DNA from: JAEINY01 sp942490535
GTDB taxonomy: Bacteria > Bacteroidota > Bacteroidia > Bacteroidales > Marinilabiliaceae
Direction of reading: 5' to 3'
NCBI GenBank assembly: GCA_942490535.1
Contig: CALNXQ010000004.1
Coordinates: forward strand, 682,001 to 746,000
Length of the DNA stretch: 64,000 nt
The notes under the pieces are model-generated. The model did not search any database and was not told where the DNA came from. It worked only from the letters and a program-made list of their open reading frames with translations. Of this stretch, positions 44,318 through 54,509 are shown in pieces (position 1 is the stretch's first letter; each line of letters starts with the position of its first letter). Position numbers and translations under genes: made by a program.

Positions 44318-46966
44318 TTACATCTCCATTAAATCGACAATCAAGCCCGTCCAACCTGTTTGATGGGAGGCTCCCAGGCCTTTGCCGGTAGCTCCATGAA
44401 AATACTCGTAAAACAAAAGATGGTCCTGGAAATGTGGTGATTTCTGAAAAAGGTCACTCTCCCCAAAGACCGGGCGATACCCCTTTTCATCTTTAGTGAA
44501 CAGGGCCACCAATCGCCGGGCCATTTTGTGAGCAATGCTCTTGAGGGAATGTGTCTGACCAGATCCGGTGGGATATTCCACCTGGAAATCATCTCCATAA
44601 TAGCGATGAAAAACCAGCAATGATTTGATGAGCATATAATTAATGGGGAACCAAATGGGCCCCCGCCAATTGGAGTTACCGCCAAACAAATCACTATCTG
44701 ACTCACCGGGTACATAGGAAATACACAACCGCTGACCACTGCCGATGTAACAATAGGAATACAAATGATGATGGGCCGACATGGACCGCACCCCATAATC
44801 GGATAAAAACTCGGCCTCTGAAACCATCTTGCGGATCAGGCATTTCATGCGGTGGCCTCTCAGAAGAGATAACAGATGCGTCTGGCCAACACCTTGTATT
44901 TCCCAATGGGAGACCAACTTGGCCAGATCGGGCCGGTATTTTAAAAACCAGTTTAAGCGTTTCGTAAACGCCGGCAATTGATTTAAGGTAGCAGCATCCA
45001 GCACTTCCACGGCAAACAAGGGAATGAGCCCAACGATGGAGCGGATCTTTAACTGCTCATTGCCCAGACCGGGAATGTGCAACACATCATAAAAAAAGGC
45101 ATCTTCCTCATCCCAAAGAGCGATGTCCTCGCCTCCCACATTGTTCATGGCGCCGGCAATGAGCAGAAAGTGTTCGAAAAACTTGGTCCCCAGGTCTTCA
45201 TACACATCATTATGGAGGGCCAATTCCAAGGCGATGCGCATCATGTTCAGGCAGTACATGGCCATCCAACTGGTGGCATCGGCTTGCTCCAGGCGGCCAC
45301 CACCGGGTAATGGCGCACTGCGGTCGAATACCCCGATGTTATCCAATCCCAGAAACCCCCCCTGAAAGATATTCCGGTTATCCTGATCTTTTCGATTGAC
45401 CCACCAGGTGAAATTAATGAGTAGCTTATGAAAGATCGCCTCCAGGAATTTGCGGTCCCCGGTGCCCGTTTTTTGCTTTTCCAGGGTGTAGACTTCCCAG
45501 GCAGCCCAGGCATGCACCGGCGGATTCACATCACTAAAATTCCACTCATAGGCCGGCAACTGACCATTGGGATGCATGTACCACTCCCGTGTTAATAAAA
45601 TCAGCTGTTGCCTGGCAAAAGCCGGATCAATGCGGGCCAACGGGATGCAATGAAAAGCGAGGTCCCAGGCAGCGTACCAGGGGTATTCCCAGGTATCGGG
45701 CATGGAGATGATATCAGCATTATTCAGATGCATCCATTCATTATTACGTCCCCTCTGGCGTTGCTCAGGAGGGGCCGGCATGGCCGGATCCCCTTTTAAC
45801 CATTGGGGCACATCAAAGTAATAGAATTGCTTGGACCACAACATACCGGCATAGGCCTGACGTTGAATCAAGCGGGTATCCTCACGCGTTAAATTTTCCT
45901 GCATCGAATTGTAAAACGCATCGGCCTCTTCCCGACACATCCGCAATGTTTCATTGAATTGATCAAAAGGCTGCGTCATGGGCTGATGACTTAGGCGAAA
46001 GCACAATTCCCTTTCTTCGCCCGGCTCGCACTCAATGACGTACTGAATAGCCGCCTTGGTCCCGCTGTGCAGGCGATTCACCACATGCGTCTGCTGATTG
46101 ACAACGTATTCATTAATGGCATCCTTATAGGAGGATCGTTGACTGTTATAGTTGTATAGTTTCTGGGTATTGGTTTCATTCTCACAAAACAACAACTGAC
46201 CATCTGGTTGTTGCGCATAAAAGAAATAAGGATCAGCTCCCAGCCGTTCATCCTCCACCAGAATGGTTAAACCATCCTGAGCACGTAATTGCGGTTGATA
46301 AGCATCGTATCCCCACCGCCAGGTATTTCGAAACCAAAGCTGAGGCAGGGCATGTAAAACTGCCTTCTGCTTGCCCCGGTTGATCATTGTCAGCCGAATC
46401 AGCAGATCTTCGGCCTCCGCCTTTCCATATTCCATAAACAGGTCAAAGTAGGCATCCTCGCGAAACACACCCGTATCTTCCAATTCAAACTCCGCTTCTT
46501 GTTTGGTGCGTGTGGCATTTTCATCTATTAAAGTCTGATAAGGAAAGGCCTGATGCGGGTATTTGTAAAGCATCTTCATATAGGCATGCGAGGGCAGGTT
46601 ATCCAGGTAATAATAATACTCTTTTACATCTTCCCCATGATTCCCTTGGGCACCTGTCAAACCAAACATGCGTTCTTTGAGAAATGGGTCCTGCCCATTC
46701 CAAAACGCCCAGGAAAAACAAAGAAACTGATTTTGATCACTGATCCCGCCTATTCCCTCTTCGCCCCAGCGATAGGCATAACTGCGCGCTTTGTCATGAC
46801 TCAGGTAGGACCAGGCATCGCCATCGGCACTGTAATCTTCACGCACGGTTCCCCATTGGCGCTCGGCCAGGTAAGGGCCCCATTTAGACCATGCTGAACC
46901 AGACGTTTCCTTTTCTTTGATACGCCCTTGTTCGGTGGTCATCCTGCCGAATTTTGAGTTTTTCAT
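44318..46966 (-). CDS. GH63-like glucosidase (MGH1-type glycoside hydrolase)
   Basis: About 882 aa from MKNSKFG; an ATG eight codons later (46942) is an alternative. No signal peptide, so probably cytoplasmic. It begins with a conserved WGPYLAERQWGTVREDYS block, contains a beta-rich N-terminal domain and then an (alpha/alpha)6 barrel with YAAWDLAFHCIPLARIDP, EWNFSDVNPPVHAWA and NWRGPIWFPINYML. It resembles the large glucosidases of bacteria and yeast grouped with GH63/mannosylglycerate-hydrolase-like enzymes. Likely hydrolyses alpha-glucosides; exact substrate unknown. No sugar operon around it. Confidence 0.88.
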   Translation of the reverse strand: MKNSKFGRMTTEQGRIKEKETSGSAWSKWGPYLAERQWGTVREDYSADGDAWSYLSHDKARSYAYRWGEEGIGGISDQNQFLCFSWAFWNGQDPFLKERMFGLTGAQGNHGEDVKEYYYYLDNLPSHAYMKMLYKYPHQAFPYQTLIDENATRTKQEAEFELEDTGVFREDAYFDLFMEYGKAEAEDLLIRLTMINRGKQKAVLHALPQLWFRNTWRWGYDAYQPQLRAQDGLTILVEDERLGADPYFFYAQQPDGQLLFCENETNTQKLYNYNSQRSSYKDAINEYVVNQQTHVVNRLHSGTKAAIQYVIECEPGEERELCFRLSHQPMTQPFDQFNETLRMCREEADAFYNSMQENLTREDTRLIQRQAYAGMLWSKQFYYFDVPQWLKGDPAMPAPPEQRQRGRNNEWMHLNNADIISMPDTWEYPWYAAWDLAFHCIPLARIDPAFARQQLILLTREWYMHPNGQLPAYEWNFSDVNPPVHAWAAWEVYTLEKQKTGTGDRKFLEAIFHKLLINFTWWVNRKDQDNRNIFQGGFLGLDNIGVFDRSAPLPGGGRLEQADATSWMAMYCLNMMRIALELALHNDVYEDLGTKFFEHFLLIAGAMNNVGGEDIALWDEEDAFFYDVLHIPGLGNEQLKIRSIVGLIPLFAVEVLDAATLNQLPAFTKRLNWFLKYRPDLAKLVSHWEIQGVGQTHLLSLLRGHRMKCLIRKMVSEAEFLSDYGVRSMSAHHHLYSYCYIGSGQRLCISYVPGESDSDLFGGNSNWRGPIWFPINYMLIKSLLVFHRYYGDDFQVEYPTGSGQTHSLKSIAHKMARRLVALFTKDEKGYRPVFGESDLFQKSPHFQDHLLFYEYFHGATGKGLGASHQTGWTGLIVDLMEM

Positions 46967-47450
46967 GCGGCTGTAGGTTATGAAGTGACGTATTAAGATA
47001 CTGATGTCCCTCCAAAAGCGCAACTCAATGATCCCATTAGATCACTGAATGTCCGGCATAAAATTATTGGAATCTGGTAAAAATTTAATTCAAACATTAA
47101 TAACTGTTGGCATAACCTCTACGAGGTAGTTCGTTTTACGAGGTTGAGAATTGTCTCCACTAAACAATTGCCGACGTCAACTTCCGCGTAGCAGATTAAG
47201 TGTTGCAAATTAGCTGTCGCCAATTGAATATTTTCCCTGTCGGGGATATAGAATTGTTTAAGGGGCAATAGAGGTTTGAAATACAAGCTTCCTCCTGATC
47301 CTATTTTATGAGTGGGCATGACCATGAAAATCGCTTTTAACCTTCAACCACCTTGTGGTTTAATTTGAATAGCCCCGAATGAAATGCGGGGTTTAAGCGA
47401 AAAGCGAATGGATTTAGTATCTTTACAATTCTTATCTCTTGAACCATACT
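46967..47450. other. Divergent intergenic region with satellite-related fragment
   Basis: 484 bp between the glucosidase and the cysteine desulfurase. A fragment at about 47185-47262 (CCGCGTAGCAGATTAAGTG ... TTTCCCTGTCGGGGATATAG) resembles the 304-bp satellite. A TAnnTTTG-like box (TATCTTTA at 47419-47426) precedes the desulfurase. Confidence 0.6.
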
Positions 47451-48599
47451 ATGTCAGCCATCTATCTGGATTATAACGCCACCACGCCTATTGCACCCGA
47501 AGTACGTAAAGCCATGTATCCCTTTCTGGATCATCTGTTTGGTAACCCTTCCAGCAGTAATCAGCCCGGACAGGAAGCCAAACGGGCCATTGAACAAGCA
47601 CGGGAGCAGGTGGCGCACCTGTTGGGCTGTACCGCTTCCGAAGTGGTCTTTACCAGTGGCGGTACAGAGTCAAATAACCAGGCCATTAAAGGTGTAGCCG
47701 CTGCACTCAAACACAAAGGACGACACCTCATCACCTCATCGGTGGAACATCCGGCGGTAACGCAGGTATGCAACTACCTGGAGCAACACGGCTACCAGGT
47801 CACTTATCTGCCTGTGGATAAATGGGGTAAGGTGGCTATCACAGATGTGGAAGCCGCCATTCGGCCCGATACGATTTTGATCTCCATCATGCATGCCAAT
47901 AATGAGGTGGGCACCCTTCAAGCCCTCTCTGAAATCTCCAAACTGGCCCATCAGCATGGTATTTTAGTGCATACGGATGCTTCGCAATCGGTTGGTAAAG
48001 TAGCCACTAAAACCCAACTCCTGGGGGTGGATCTATTGACCATTGCCGGTCATAAATTGTATGCTCCCAAGGGTATTGGTGCTTTATACATCAAGTCAGG
48101 CACGCCCGTTGAAAACCTGATGCATGGCGCCGGACAGGAGTCGGGCAGACGACCGGGTACGGAGAATGTGATGCACATAGTTGGCTTGGGAAAGGCTTGT
48201 GAATTGGCCGCTTCCAATCTACAAGAAAAGCAAACCCAGTTATTGGAAGTTCGCCAGCAGCTGATGGCAGAATTGAAAAAACAGGTGACCGGCCAACTCA
48301 TTATCCACACCCCCCTGGAAAATAGTTTACCCAATACTTTAAGTATAGCCTTTGAAGGAATTACGGCCCATGACCTGGCAACCGCCGTCAATGCACAGGT
48401 TATCATTGCCACCGGATCAGCGTGTCATTCAGGCAGCACCAAAATATCGTCGGTGCTGCAAGCCATGGGCATTGATGAAGCGACCGGAAGAAGTACCGTC
48501 CGTTTATCGGTGGGAAAAGACAGCACCCGGGAAGACGTGAAGAATGCAGCGTATTATCTGGGCCAGGCCATCCGGGAAATCAGGGACCGAAAGTGTTGA
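47451..48599 (+). CDS. Cysteine desulfurase, NifS/IscS-type
   Basis: 382 aa from the ATG (a TTG four codons upstream is rejected). A PLP enzyme that takes sulfur from cysteine for Fe-S clusters or other thio-cofactors. The PLP-binding lysine is K202 in TIAGHKLYAPKG. The catalytic cysteine is C325 in the loop GSACHSGST, a short-loop arrangement. Typical N-terminus IYLDYNATTP and GGTESNNQAIKG cofactor loop. No iscU, iscA or suf genes nearby, so its partner is elsewhere in the genome. Confidence 0.93.
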   Translation: MSAIYLDYNATTPIAPEVRKAMYPFLDHLFGNPSSSNQPGQEAKRAIEQAREQVAHLLGCTASEVVFTSGGTESNNQAIKGVAAALKHKGRHLITSSVEHPAVTQVCNYLEQHGYQVTYLPVDKWGKVAITDVEAAIRPDTILISIMHANNEVGTLQALSEISKLAHQHGILVHTDASQSVGKVATKTQLLGVDLLTIAGHKLYAPKGIGALYIKSGTPVENLMHGAGQESGRRPGTENVMHIVGLGKACELAASNLQEKQTQLLEVRQQLMAELKKQVTGQLIIHTPLENSLPNTLSIAFEGITAHDLATAVNAQVIIATGSACHSGSTKISSVLQAMGIDEATGRSTVRLSVGKDSTREDVKNAAYYLGQAIREIRDRKC

Positions 48600-48669
48600 T
48601 AAAGAATACCGGTCAAGGCGTTTTGTCTTAATCATCGTCAGGATGCAAAGCCGCCAGGAAAACGTTTTA

Positions 48670-49089
48670 TTAATTGGCCCCCATGCGTGTCAACATTTCC
48701 CGCACCTTTTTTTGATCTACCTGCCGGTCGAAGGAATAGGTTTTAAAGGTTTCTTCAGAAAGGGTCATGCACAGATCGGCACATGAAAGAAAATGTTGTG
48801 CTTCACCGCGAACCTCCTTTTCTATACAAATCTCACCAGATACGATGAAAAAGCGAGCCAGCGTGTCCAGGTATTCGGCATTCATTTCCCTGGCCAACAG
48901 TCTATCTCTCAAAGCGTCAGGTGACATATTCAGAAAGGCACCATATTGCGTGTCTGTGAGTTGCTCCGTTTTACGAACGACCTGATCATAGGCCTTTTCA
49001 ATATCCTGCTCTTGCAACAGTTTCAGCATGCGGGCAATGAATTTAACCAGATCTTGAATAATGCGGAGGATGTAGTCACGTTCGATCAT
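48670..49089 (-). CDS. Small helical protein, DUF6483-like
   Basis: 139 aa, cytoplasmic, apparently all-helical, beginning MIERDYILRIIQDLVKFIARM. This N-terminus resembles DUF6483-type proteins of unknown function (tentative). Contains YLDTLARFFIVSGEICIEKE, a helix-turn-helix-like or TPR-like segment. Convergent with the cysteine desulfurase; the start is divergent from the gene at 49268. Confidence 0.72.
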   Translation of the reverse strand: MIERDYILRIIQDLVKFIARMLKLLQEQDIEKAYDQVVRKTEQLTDTQYGAFLNMSPDALRDRLLAREMNAEYLDTLARFFIVSGEICIEKEVRGEAQHFLSCADLCMTLSEETFKTYSFDRQVDQKKVREMLTRMGAN

Positions 49090-49230
49090 ATTGTTATATT
49101 ATTAAGTTCATCCAATTGTAAAAGTAATAATTCTATCAATAGTTCTTTAACCGCTGTACAGAAAACACCGTCCGTTTTCACTCTGGAAGAAAATTTTAAT
49201 CCTGACACGGTTCTCTCCATTGGGATCTTT

Positions 49231-49238
49231 TATCTTTG
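49231..49238 (+). promoter_or_regulatory. Bacteroidota -7 box (TATCTTTG)
   Basis: Perfect TAnnTTTG match 29 bases before the ATG at 49268. A clear TTTG -33 element is not visible. Confidence 0.55.
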
Positions 49239-49267
49239 CATCCAAATCATTCACTCCTGAATCATTC

Positions 49268-49795
49268 ATGAATAAACTGGAACAACTGATGCTGGATCGA
49301 TGGGACTCGGGCGAGTTTTCGCAAGTAGCGAAGGACGCATGTCATTCGCCCGATGCCATTGCCGAGTTATTCGAACTCAACACACATGAAAATCCCAAAG
49401 TGGCCTGGCGATCAGCCTATGTCATTGACATGGTGCATGACCTTTATCCACAAATGGTGACGCCTTACCTGCAATTCATGGCCACCACCGTTCCGGATGT
49501 TGCCAACCACAGCATCAAACGACACTATCTACGCATTCTGGCACAGCATGATTTATCGGAACTGGCTGATGGCAAATTGGTAGACAGTTGTTTTGAATGG
49601 TTGCTGACCAGGGACATCCCCATCGCTGTGAAGGCGCACTGCATGACCATTTTATTCAACCTCACTCAAACCTATCCGGAATTGGCCCCTGAATTAAAAA
49701 CGGTACTGGAACAACTGATCCCTTATGGCAGTGCGGGAGAAAAGAACCGGGCTAAGAAGATATTAGGGCAAATGCAGAAATTGAAGTTGATATAA
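49268..49795 (+). CDS. HEAT/ARM-like helical protein of unknown function
   Basis: 175 aa from MNKLEQLM; a longer frame runs into the promoter box. Soluble, with HEAT-like helix pairs (AIAELFELNTHENPKVAWRSAY, PDVANHSIKRHYLRILAQHD, PIAVKAHCMTILFNLTQTYPELA). No enzyme motif. Similar short solenoid proteins are common in Bacteroidota as adenylosuccinate-lyase-adjacent or stand-alone hypotheticals; here it stands alone. Confidence 0.8.
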   Translation: MNKLEQLMLDRWDSGEFSQVAKDACHSPDAIAELFELNTHENPKVAWRSAYVIDMVHDLYPQMVTPYLQFMATTVPDVANHSIKRHYLRILAQHDLSELADGKLVDSCFEWLLTRDIPIAVKAHCMTILFNLTQTYPELAPELKTVLEQLIPYGSAGEKNRAKKILGQMQKLKLI

Positions 49796-49905
49796 GTAGG
49801 CAGTCACAAGACTCAAGTATCAAGACATAGGTTTCAAGATTCAAGGCAGAACAGGATATTTCTGAGTTGATCCTTAACAATTATACACTAATCATTTCAC
49901 GAGAC

Positions 49906-50637
49906 CTATTCTTCCATCAGTTTTTTATGGACCGCATCCTTATAGGACTTACCGATGGGAATGTATTTGTTGACACCTTCTAACTTCAGTTGATTCCCAT
50001 AGATGGCCAACACTTTTTCCAGGTTCACGATGTACGATTTGTGCACTCTGAAAAACTGCTGTTCGGGCAGGTTGGTTTCCAACTTACGCAGAGATTCCAG
50101 GGAAACAATTTTCTCCTCCTTACAATAATAGGCGACGTACTCCCGCAATCCTTCAATGTAAAGGATATCCTTGTATTTGAGGCGATAAATCTTATGATCG
50201 GCCTTCACCATCATAAAATCTTTCATCTTTTCCTCTTTCACCGGCTCGGGCGCGACGATGATGGGCGGTACCGATTGAATGGCCAGTCGATCCCCGATCT
50301 TGGAAATGGTTTGCATGAAACGTTCAAATGCAAAAGGTTTCACCAGGTAATCCAACACATCCAATTCGTAGCCTTCAATGGCATATTCCATGTAGGCCGT
50401 GGTTAAAACCACCAGCGGTTTCTGGCGCAACGTTTTCAGAAAATCAATACCGGTAATATCGGGCATCTGAATATCCAGAAACATCACATCCACCTTGTTT
50501 TGTTGCAATAAGGGCAAAGCCTCCAAAGGAGATTTAAAACTGCCCAGTAATTCCAGATGTGAAAATTTGCCGATAAAATCCTGTAATAAGGCGCGAGCCG
50601 GAAATTCATCGTCCACTATGATGCAGGATACTTTCAT
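49906..50637 (-). CDS. LytTR-family response regulator
   Basis: 243 aa. The receiver domain (1-120) has the acidic pair D9/D10, phospho-acceptor D55 (MFLDIQMPD) and the conserved lysine in DYLVKPFAF. A linker with VAPEPVKEEKMKD leads to a C-terminal LytTR DNA-binding domain (about 140-240; ILYIEGLREYVAYY, FFRVHKSYIVNLEKV). Its start overlaps the end of the sensor kinase gene by four bases, so the two are co-translated. Target genes unknown. Confidence 0.95.
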   Translation of the reverse strand: MKVSCIIVDDEFPARALLQDFIGKFSHLELLGSFKSPLEALPLLQQNKVDVMFLDIQMPDITGIDFLKTLRQKPLVVLTTAYMEYAIEGYELDVLDYLVKPFAFERFMQTISKIGDRLAIQSVPPIIVAPEPVKEEKMKDFMMVKADHKIYRLKYKDILYIEGLREYVAYYCKEEKIVSLESLRKLETNLPEQQFFRVHKSYIVNLEKVLAIYGNQLKLEGVNKYIPIGKSYKDAVHKKLMEE

Positions 50638-51773
50638 GATAACTGTATTTTTAGGATGACCGAAAACTCTTTATCTCGTTCGCTAATTCGAATCTCATGG
50701 GCGTTGGGATACAGATGATTCAAACGTCGCTTCACATTTTCATTGCCGATGCCACTGTGAATACCGGCGGTTGTTTTGGAGGCCGGCACACTGTTTCGGA
50801 TTTCAAAGATCAACAAATTGGCTTCATTCACCAGCGTCAGCCAGACCCACCCATTTTCAGTATCTTCTACTTTGCTGTGTTTAAAGCTATTCTCCACAAA
50901 AGGAATTAATAACATGGGTTCAATCATCAGGTTGCAATCCACCCGGTCAATGTCAATGTGCAAATTTGGAATCCCTTCGATTTTAACGCGCTGAAATTCG
51001 ATGAAATTTTTAATGTAATCCACTTCCTTATCTAAGGTCACCTTTTTCTCCTCCGATTCATACAACACATACCGCAACATGGCTGAAAGCTTTAGAATCA
51101 TTTCCGGCGTCTTCACCGAATGCAGCATCGCCAACGAATAGATATTATTCAGAGCATTAAACAGGAAATGAGGATTCATCTGCGATTTGAGAAACTTCAT
51201 TTCATTCACCAGGTTCTGATTAATAAGTGCCAACTCATGCTGCTTACGTCCGCGCGACTCGGCAATCACCCAAAATAAAGTACTGATAAATAGCATCCCC
51301 AGCGAAGCAAACAGTCCCATCTGTATGTGTCGGCCAATAAAAAAGGGCGGTTCATCCCGGGGCTTTTCCGGGATAACAATCAGATCCTTATTCTCCGAAA
51401 TAAAACGATCCTCCTGAATGGCTTCAATCCATTCCTTATCGCTTCGGCCAAAACGTCTCCTGCCGGAATCGTGCATCCAGCCATCTGTCAATTGATAGAA
51501 GATACCCGAACACAGCATTAATAAAACAATCCCCATGACATATTTGGCATACGTATTCTTCGCCATGTATTTGGGAAGCAACCAAAACACATTGACATAA
51601 AATACCAGAGCATTAATGAACAGGGTACGGCCTGAAAAGAGTATGGCACTGTTGGTATCCATGATCATAGATGGGCCATAAAACAACACCAGACTATAGC
51701 CGAACCACAAGATAAAATGCAAAAAGACTTCCTTATATTTATTACGTGACAACTGCATCAAACCAAAATCCAT
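50634..51773 (-). CDS. LytS-type sensor histidine kinase
   Basis: 379 aa. Four transmembrane helices form the sensor part (about 14-40, 44-70, 76-100 and 155-180), with a charged extracytoplasmic loop of about 60 residues before the last one. Then follow the His_kinase box (FLKSQMNPHFLFNALNNIYS, phospho-His in NPHFLFN) and an ATPase domain with N-box-like PFVENSFKHS and GIGNENVKRRL. Partner of the LytTR regulator downstream with a 4-base overlap. Signal unknown. Confidence 0.94.
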   Translation of the reverse strand: MDFGLMQLSRNKYKEVFLHFILWFGYSLVLFYGPSMIMDTNSAILFSGRTLFINALVFYVNVFWLLPKYMAKNTYAKYVMGIVLLMLCSGIFYQLTDGWMHDSGRRRFGRSDKEWIEAIQEDRFISENKDLIVIPEKPRDEPPFFIGRHIQMGLFASLGMLFISTLFWVIAESRGRKQHELALINQNLVNEMKFLKSQMNPHFLFNALNNIYSLAMLHSVKTPEMILKLSAMLRYVLYESEEKKVTLDKEVDYIKNFIEFQRVKIEGIPNLHIDIDRVDCNLMIEPMLLIPFVENSFKHSKVEDTENGWVWLTLVNEANLLIFEIRNSVPASKTTAGIHSGIGNENVKRRLNHLYPNAHEIRISERDKEFSVILKIQLS

Positions 51774-52752
51774 CCTATTGTTTTATTTTATTCTTCGTAA
51801 AGGGCCATCAAAAAGCATCCACGCACCCAATCGCCCCTCTCTTTTTAGGTAAAGGTAAGTGCAAAAGTAATGCTTCCGCTGTTTCTGCAGGTCCTTTTCA
51901 ACAAACATTCCATTTTATTCAATCAACGACCAGTATTCTTCATTATCAATAAAGTCATCTATTAATAGTGATTTATCAGCAGATGGTTGAATAGTTTTCA
52001 TGCCGTGAATAAAAGCATCTACATTCGTCAGTGTAAAAAATACATGATGTGATGAGCCTTGTATCGGTAACTAAACATATAAAAATTCAAACAAGTGAAA
52101 TCACATCACTAAACAGCTAAAACAACAACTATGGAACCCAGTCGCCCCCCTCCTGCACAGCTTATTCTCTCCTATATAAATCGAGAAGGATCCCTGATAA
52201 AAAAAACTCCCAACCAGGACAAGCCAGAACCAAATAATGAATATCGATCAACAAATGAAGAAGGCCGAATTCTTAAATCACAAAGCGTGAATCAATATTC
52301 ATCATTCCAATAAGTCCAAACACAATATCCCGCCAACTAATACAAGAATATCAGCAGTAAAACACGAATACCCAGTTAAACTTTCCGTAATCAGCCAGCT
52401 GACAGCCCTCCCGTCCTCAAAACAAACAGGCTCGCCCAAGGCCAAGCACAAGTGTTTCCCTTATCTATATCATCTCTTCCACATCCTTTCATTGAATTTC
52501 AATCAACAATTGATTCCCTGCCATTCGTAATTTCCAATAAAAATTCTTTTATCGTCAAACCGCCCATACCGCTTGAAAACACCTATCTCTATCTAAAACC
52601 CATTCCAATTTACGGTAGTGAATACAAATGGATATGATGGGAAAGACTTGACAAAACGATAAAATTTTACGAAGATTAAACTACCGTTAATAATAAATGA
52701 GATTCGGCCCAAACATAATAAATAAGCGTTTAATCTTTTAACATCTAATACT
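51774..52752. other. Intergenic region with dispersed repeat R1
   Basis: 979 bp with no supported gene; contains the R1 repeat copy at 52211-52362. Small frames here are AT-rich and have no start context. Confidence 0.65.
52211..52362. repeat. Dispersed repeat R1, copy 2
   Basis: Matches 36540-36697 across its length in the same orientation; differences are scattered substitutions. Confidence 0.85.
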
Positions 52753-53586
52753 ATGAAAATCACGAATTTAAAAGGCACTTTTGAATTACGCAACGGAGTA
52801 GCAATGCCTTATCTGGGTTTAGGTGTGTTTAAATCAAAAAATGGTGCCGAAGTGGAAAATGCAGTGAAACATGCCCTGGATACCGGCTATAAACACATTG
52901 ATACGGCCGCCATCTATAAAAATGAAGAGGGCGTGGGAAAGGCCATCAAAAACCATGCGGTGCCACGCGAGGAACTTTTCATTACCAGCAAAGTGTGGAA
53001 TAGCGATCAAGGATATGACTCCACGATCAAGGCGTTTGAGGCTTCTTTAAAACGTTTACAGACCAACTATCTGGATTTATACCTGATTCACTGGCCGGTC
53101 AAGGAAAAGTACAATGATACGTGGAAAGCCCTGGAAACATTATACAACGAAGGACGCGTGAAAGCCATCGGGGTAAGTAATTTCATGAAGCACCACCTGC
53201 TGGATATCATCCAACATTGCACCATTGATCCCATGGTGAATCAAGTGGAATGTCATCCCTTTTTGGTACAGCAGGATCTGTATGATTTTTGTGAAGAATA
53301 TCAAATTCAATACGAAGCCTGGAGTCCACTGATGCAGGGTAAACTCTTCCACAACGAGGAGTTAATTATGTTGTCCCACAAATACAAGAAAACAGTGGCT
53401 CAAATTGTGTTGCGCTGGCACCTGCAAAAAGGAGTGGTGGCCATCCCTAAAAGTGTTCAGCAGGATCGCATTGAGGAGAATGCCCATTTATTCGATTTTG
53501 AATTGTTACCACGCGACATGGCCCTTATCAATGCCCTGGACGAAGGGAAGCGCGTGGGGCCTGATCCGGATCATTTTGACTTTTAA
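52753..53586 (+). CDS. Aldo/keto reductase
   Basis: 277 aa, an NADPH-dependent (alpha/beta)8-barrel reductase of aldehydes and ketones, similar in size and motifs to 2,5-diketogluconate-reductase-type (AKR5-like) enzymes. The catalytic tetrad is D50, Y55 (HIDTAAIYKNEEGVG), K80 (FITSKVW) and H113 (YLIHWP). The cofactor region is VAIPKSVQQDRIEEN near the C-terminus. The AKR signature KAIGVSNF is present. Monocistronic. Confidence 0.95.
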   Translation: MKITNLKGTFELRNGVAMPYLGLGVFKSKNGAEVENAVKHALDTGYKHIDTAAIYKNEEGVGKAIKNHAVPREELFITSKVWNSDQGYDSTIKAFEASLKRLQTNYLDLYLIHWPVKEKYNDTWKALETLYNEGRVKAIGVSNFMKHHLLDIIQHCTIDPMVNQVECHPFLVQQDLYDFCEEYQIQYEAWSPLMQGKLFHNEELIMLSHKYKKTVAQIVLRWHLQKGVVAIPKSVQQDRIEENAHLFDFELLPRDMALINALDEGKRVGPDPDHFDF

Positions 53587-53690
53587 TTCACTTTCGAGAA
53601 GTAAAGCAAACAATGCAATGAGATAACGAAAAGCCAAACAACTAATTATGGTTTCACCTTTATGCTTCATTTTTAAGAACCTGCTACTTA

Positions 53691-54431
53691 CTAAAAGAAA
53701 ATAGCGTAACCCAAGGATACAACATAGTTCTTAGTTTTCATATTGAAACCATTCATTTCCGCCACTTCATAAACATCCGTCAATGATTGGTAATAATTTA
53801 GAAAAAGGTATTGATTATTAAAACGATAGTTTACTTCTAATACAGAACTGACAATAAATGATTCAGCAATATCTAAATCAATCTTCTCATATTCTTCATC
53901 CACAATATCACCGTTAATCTGATTGAACGGAGGTTCATCTTTTAACTTACTATTACTCTTCTCCCAATAATTGATCTTCATTCTGGATATCATATTTAGA
54001 GCCGGTGCAAATCCAACTTTCACCGCAAATCGTCTAGATAAAGGGACATCTAACAAAATGGGTAATTCAATATAATCCAAACAATATTTAACTCGATCCT
54101 TTTCATTGGCTCCTCCACCTGATGAATTAATTGAAATGATATTGGGATTCTCACGTTCGAATGTGGATCCTTTAGGAGAATAAAGCAATTCTGTTTGAAA
54201 ACCAATGTATTCATTAAAAGCATAATTAACAAATACGCCACCCCCTATTCCAAGCCTTGCGGACTGACTATAGGGATAATATAACGCATCCTCACCCCAT
54301 GGGCCAATTTCAGAATTAAAAGTACCGATTGCAAACCCACTTTTAAGTCCAAAATGCCACTCCTGGGCACTAATCTTAAATGGCACTCCCCAAAGTATAA
54401 AGCAGAGTACTAAAAACAACTTGTAATTCAT
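53691..54431 (-). CDS. Outer-membrane beta-barrel protein, PorT-like
   Basis: 246 aa from MNYKLFL; an extended N-terminus to 54479 is possible but would precede a normal signal peptide. The signal peptide ends at KISAQ. Then come amphipathic strands with FGLKSGFAIGTFNSE, GIGGGVFVNYAFNEYIGFQTELLYSPKGS, IELPILLDVPLSRRFAVKVGFAPALNM and a final strand ending YAIFF, as in type 9-secretion-associated or PorT-family barrels. Outer membrane. Lies 78 bp downstream of the antiporter gene, same strand. Confidence 0.85.
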   Translation of the reverse strand: MNYKLFLVLCFILWGVPFKISAQEWHFGLKSGFAIGTFNSEIGPWGEDALYYPYSQSARLGIGGGVFVNYAFNEYIGFQTELLYSPKGSTFERENPNIISINSSGGGANEKDRVKYCLDYIELPILLDVPLSRRFAVKVGFAPALNMISRMKINYWEKSNSKLKDEPPFNQINGDIVDEEYEKIDLDIAESFIVSSVLEVNYRFNNQYLFLNYYQSLTDVYEVAEMNGFNMKTKNYVVSLGYAIFF

Positions 54432-54509
54432 AATAAACAAAATCAAAAAATGAGCCGCGAAAATAATCATAAAAATCAATCTTACACTAAAGGGAATGAT
54501 TCAGTGAGG

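Noticed and set aside
45077..45365. Plus-strand frames within the glucosidase gene
   Set aside because: Antisense shadows of a long, clearly conserved coding region.
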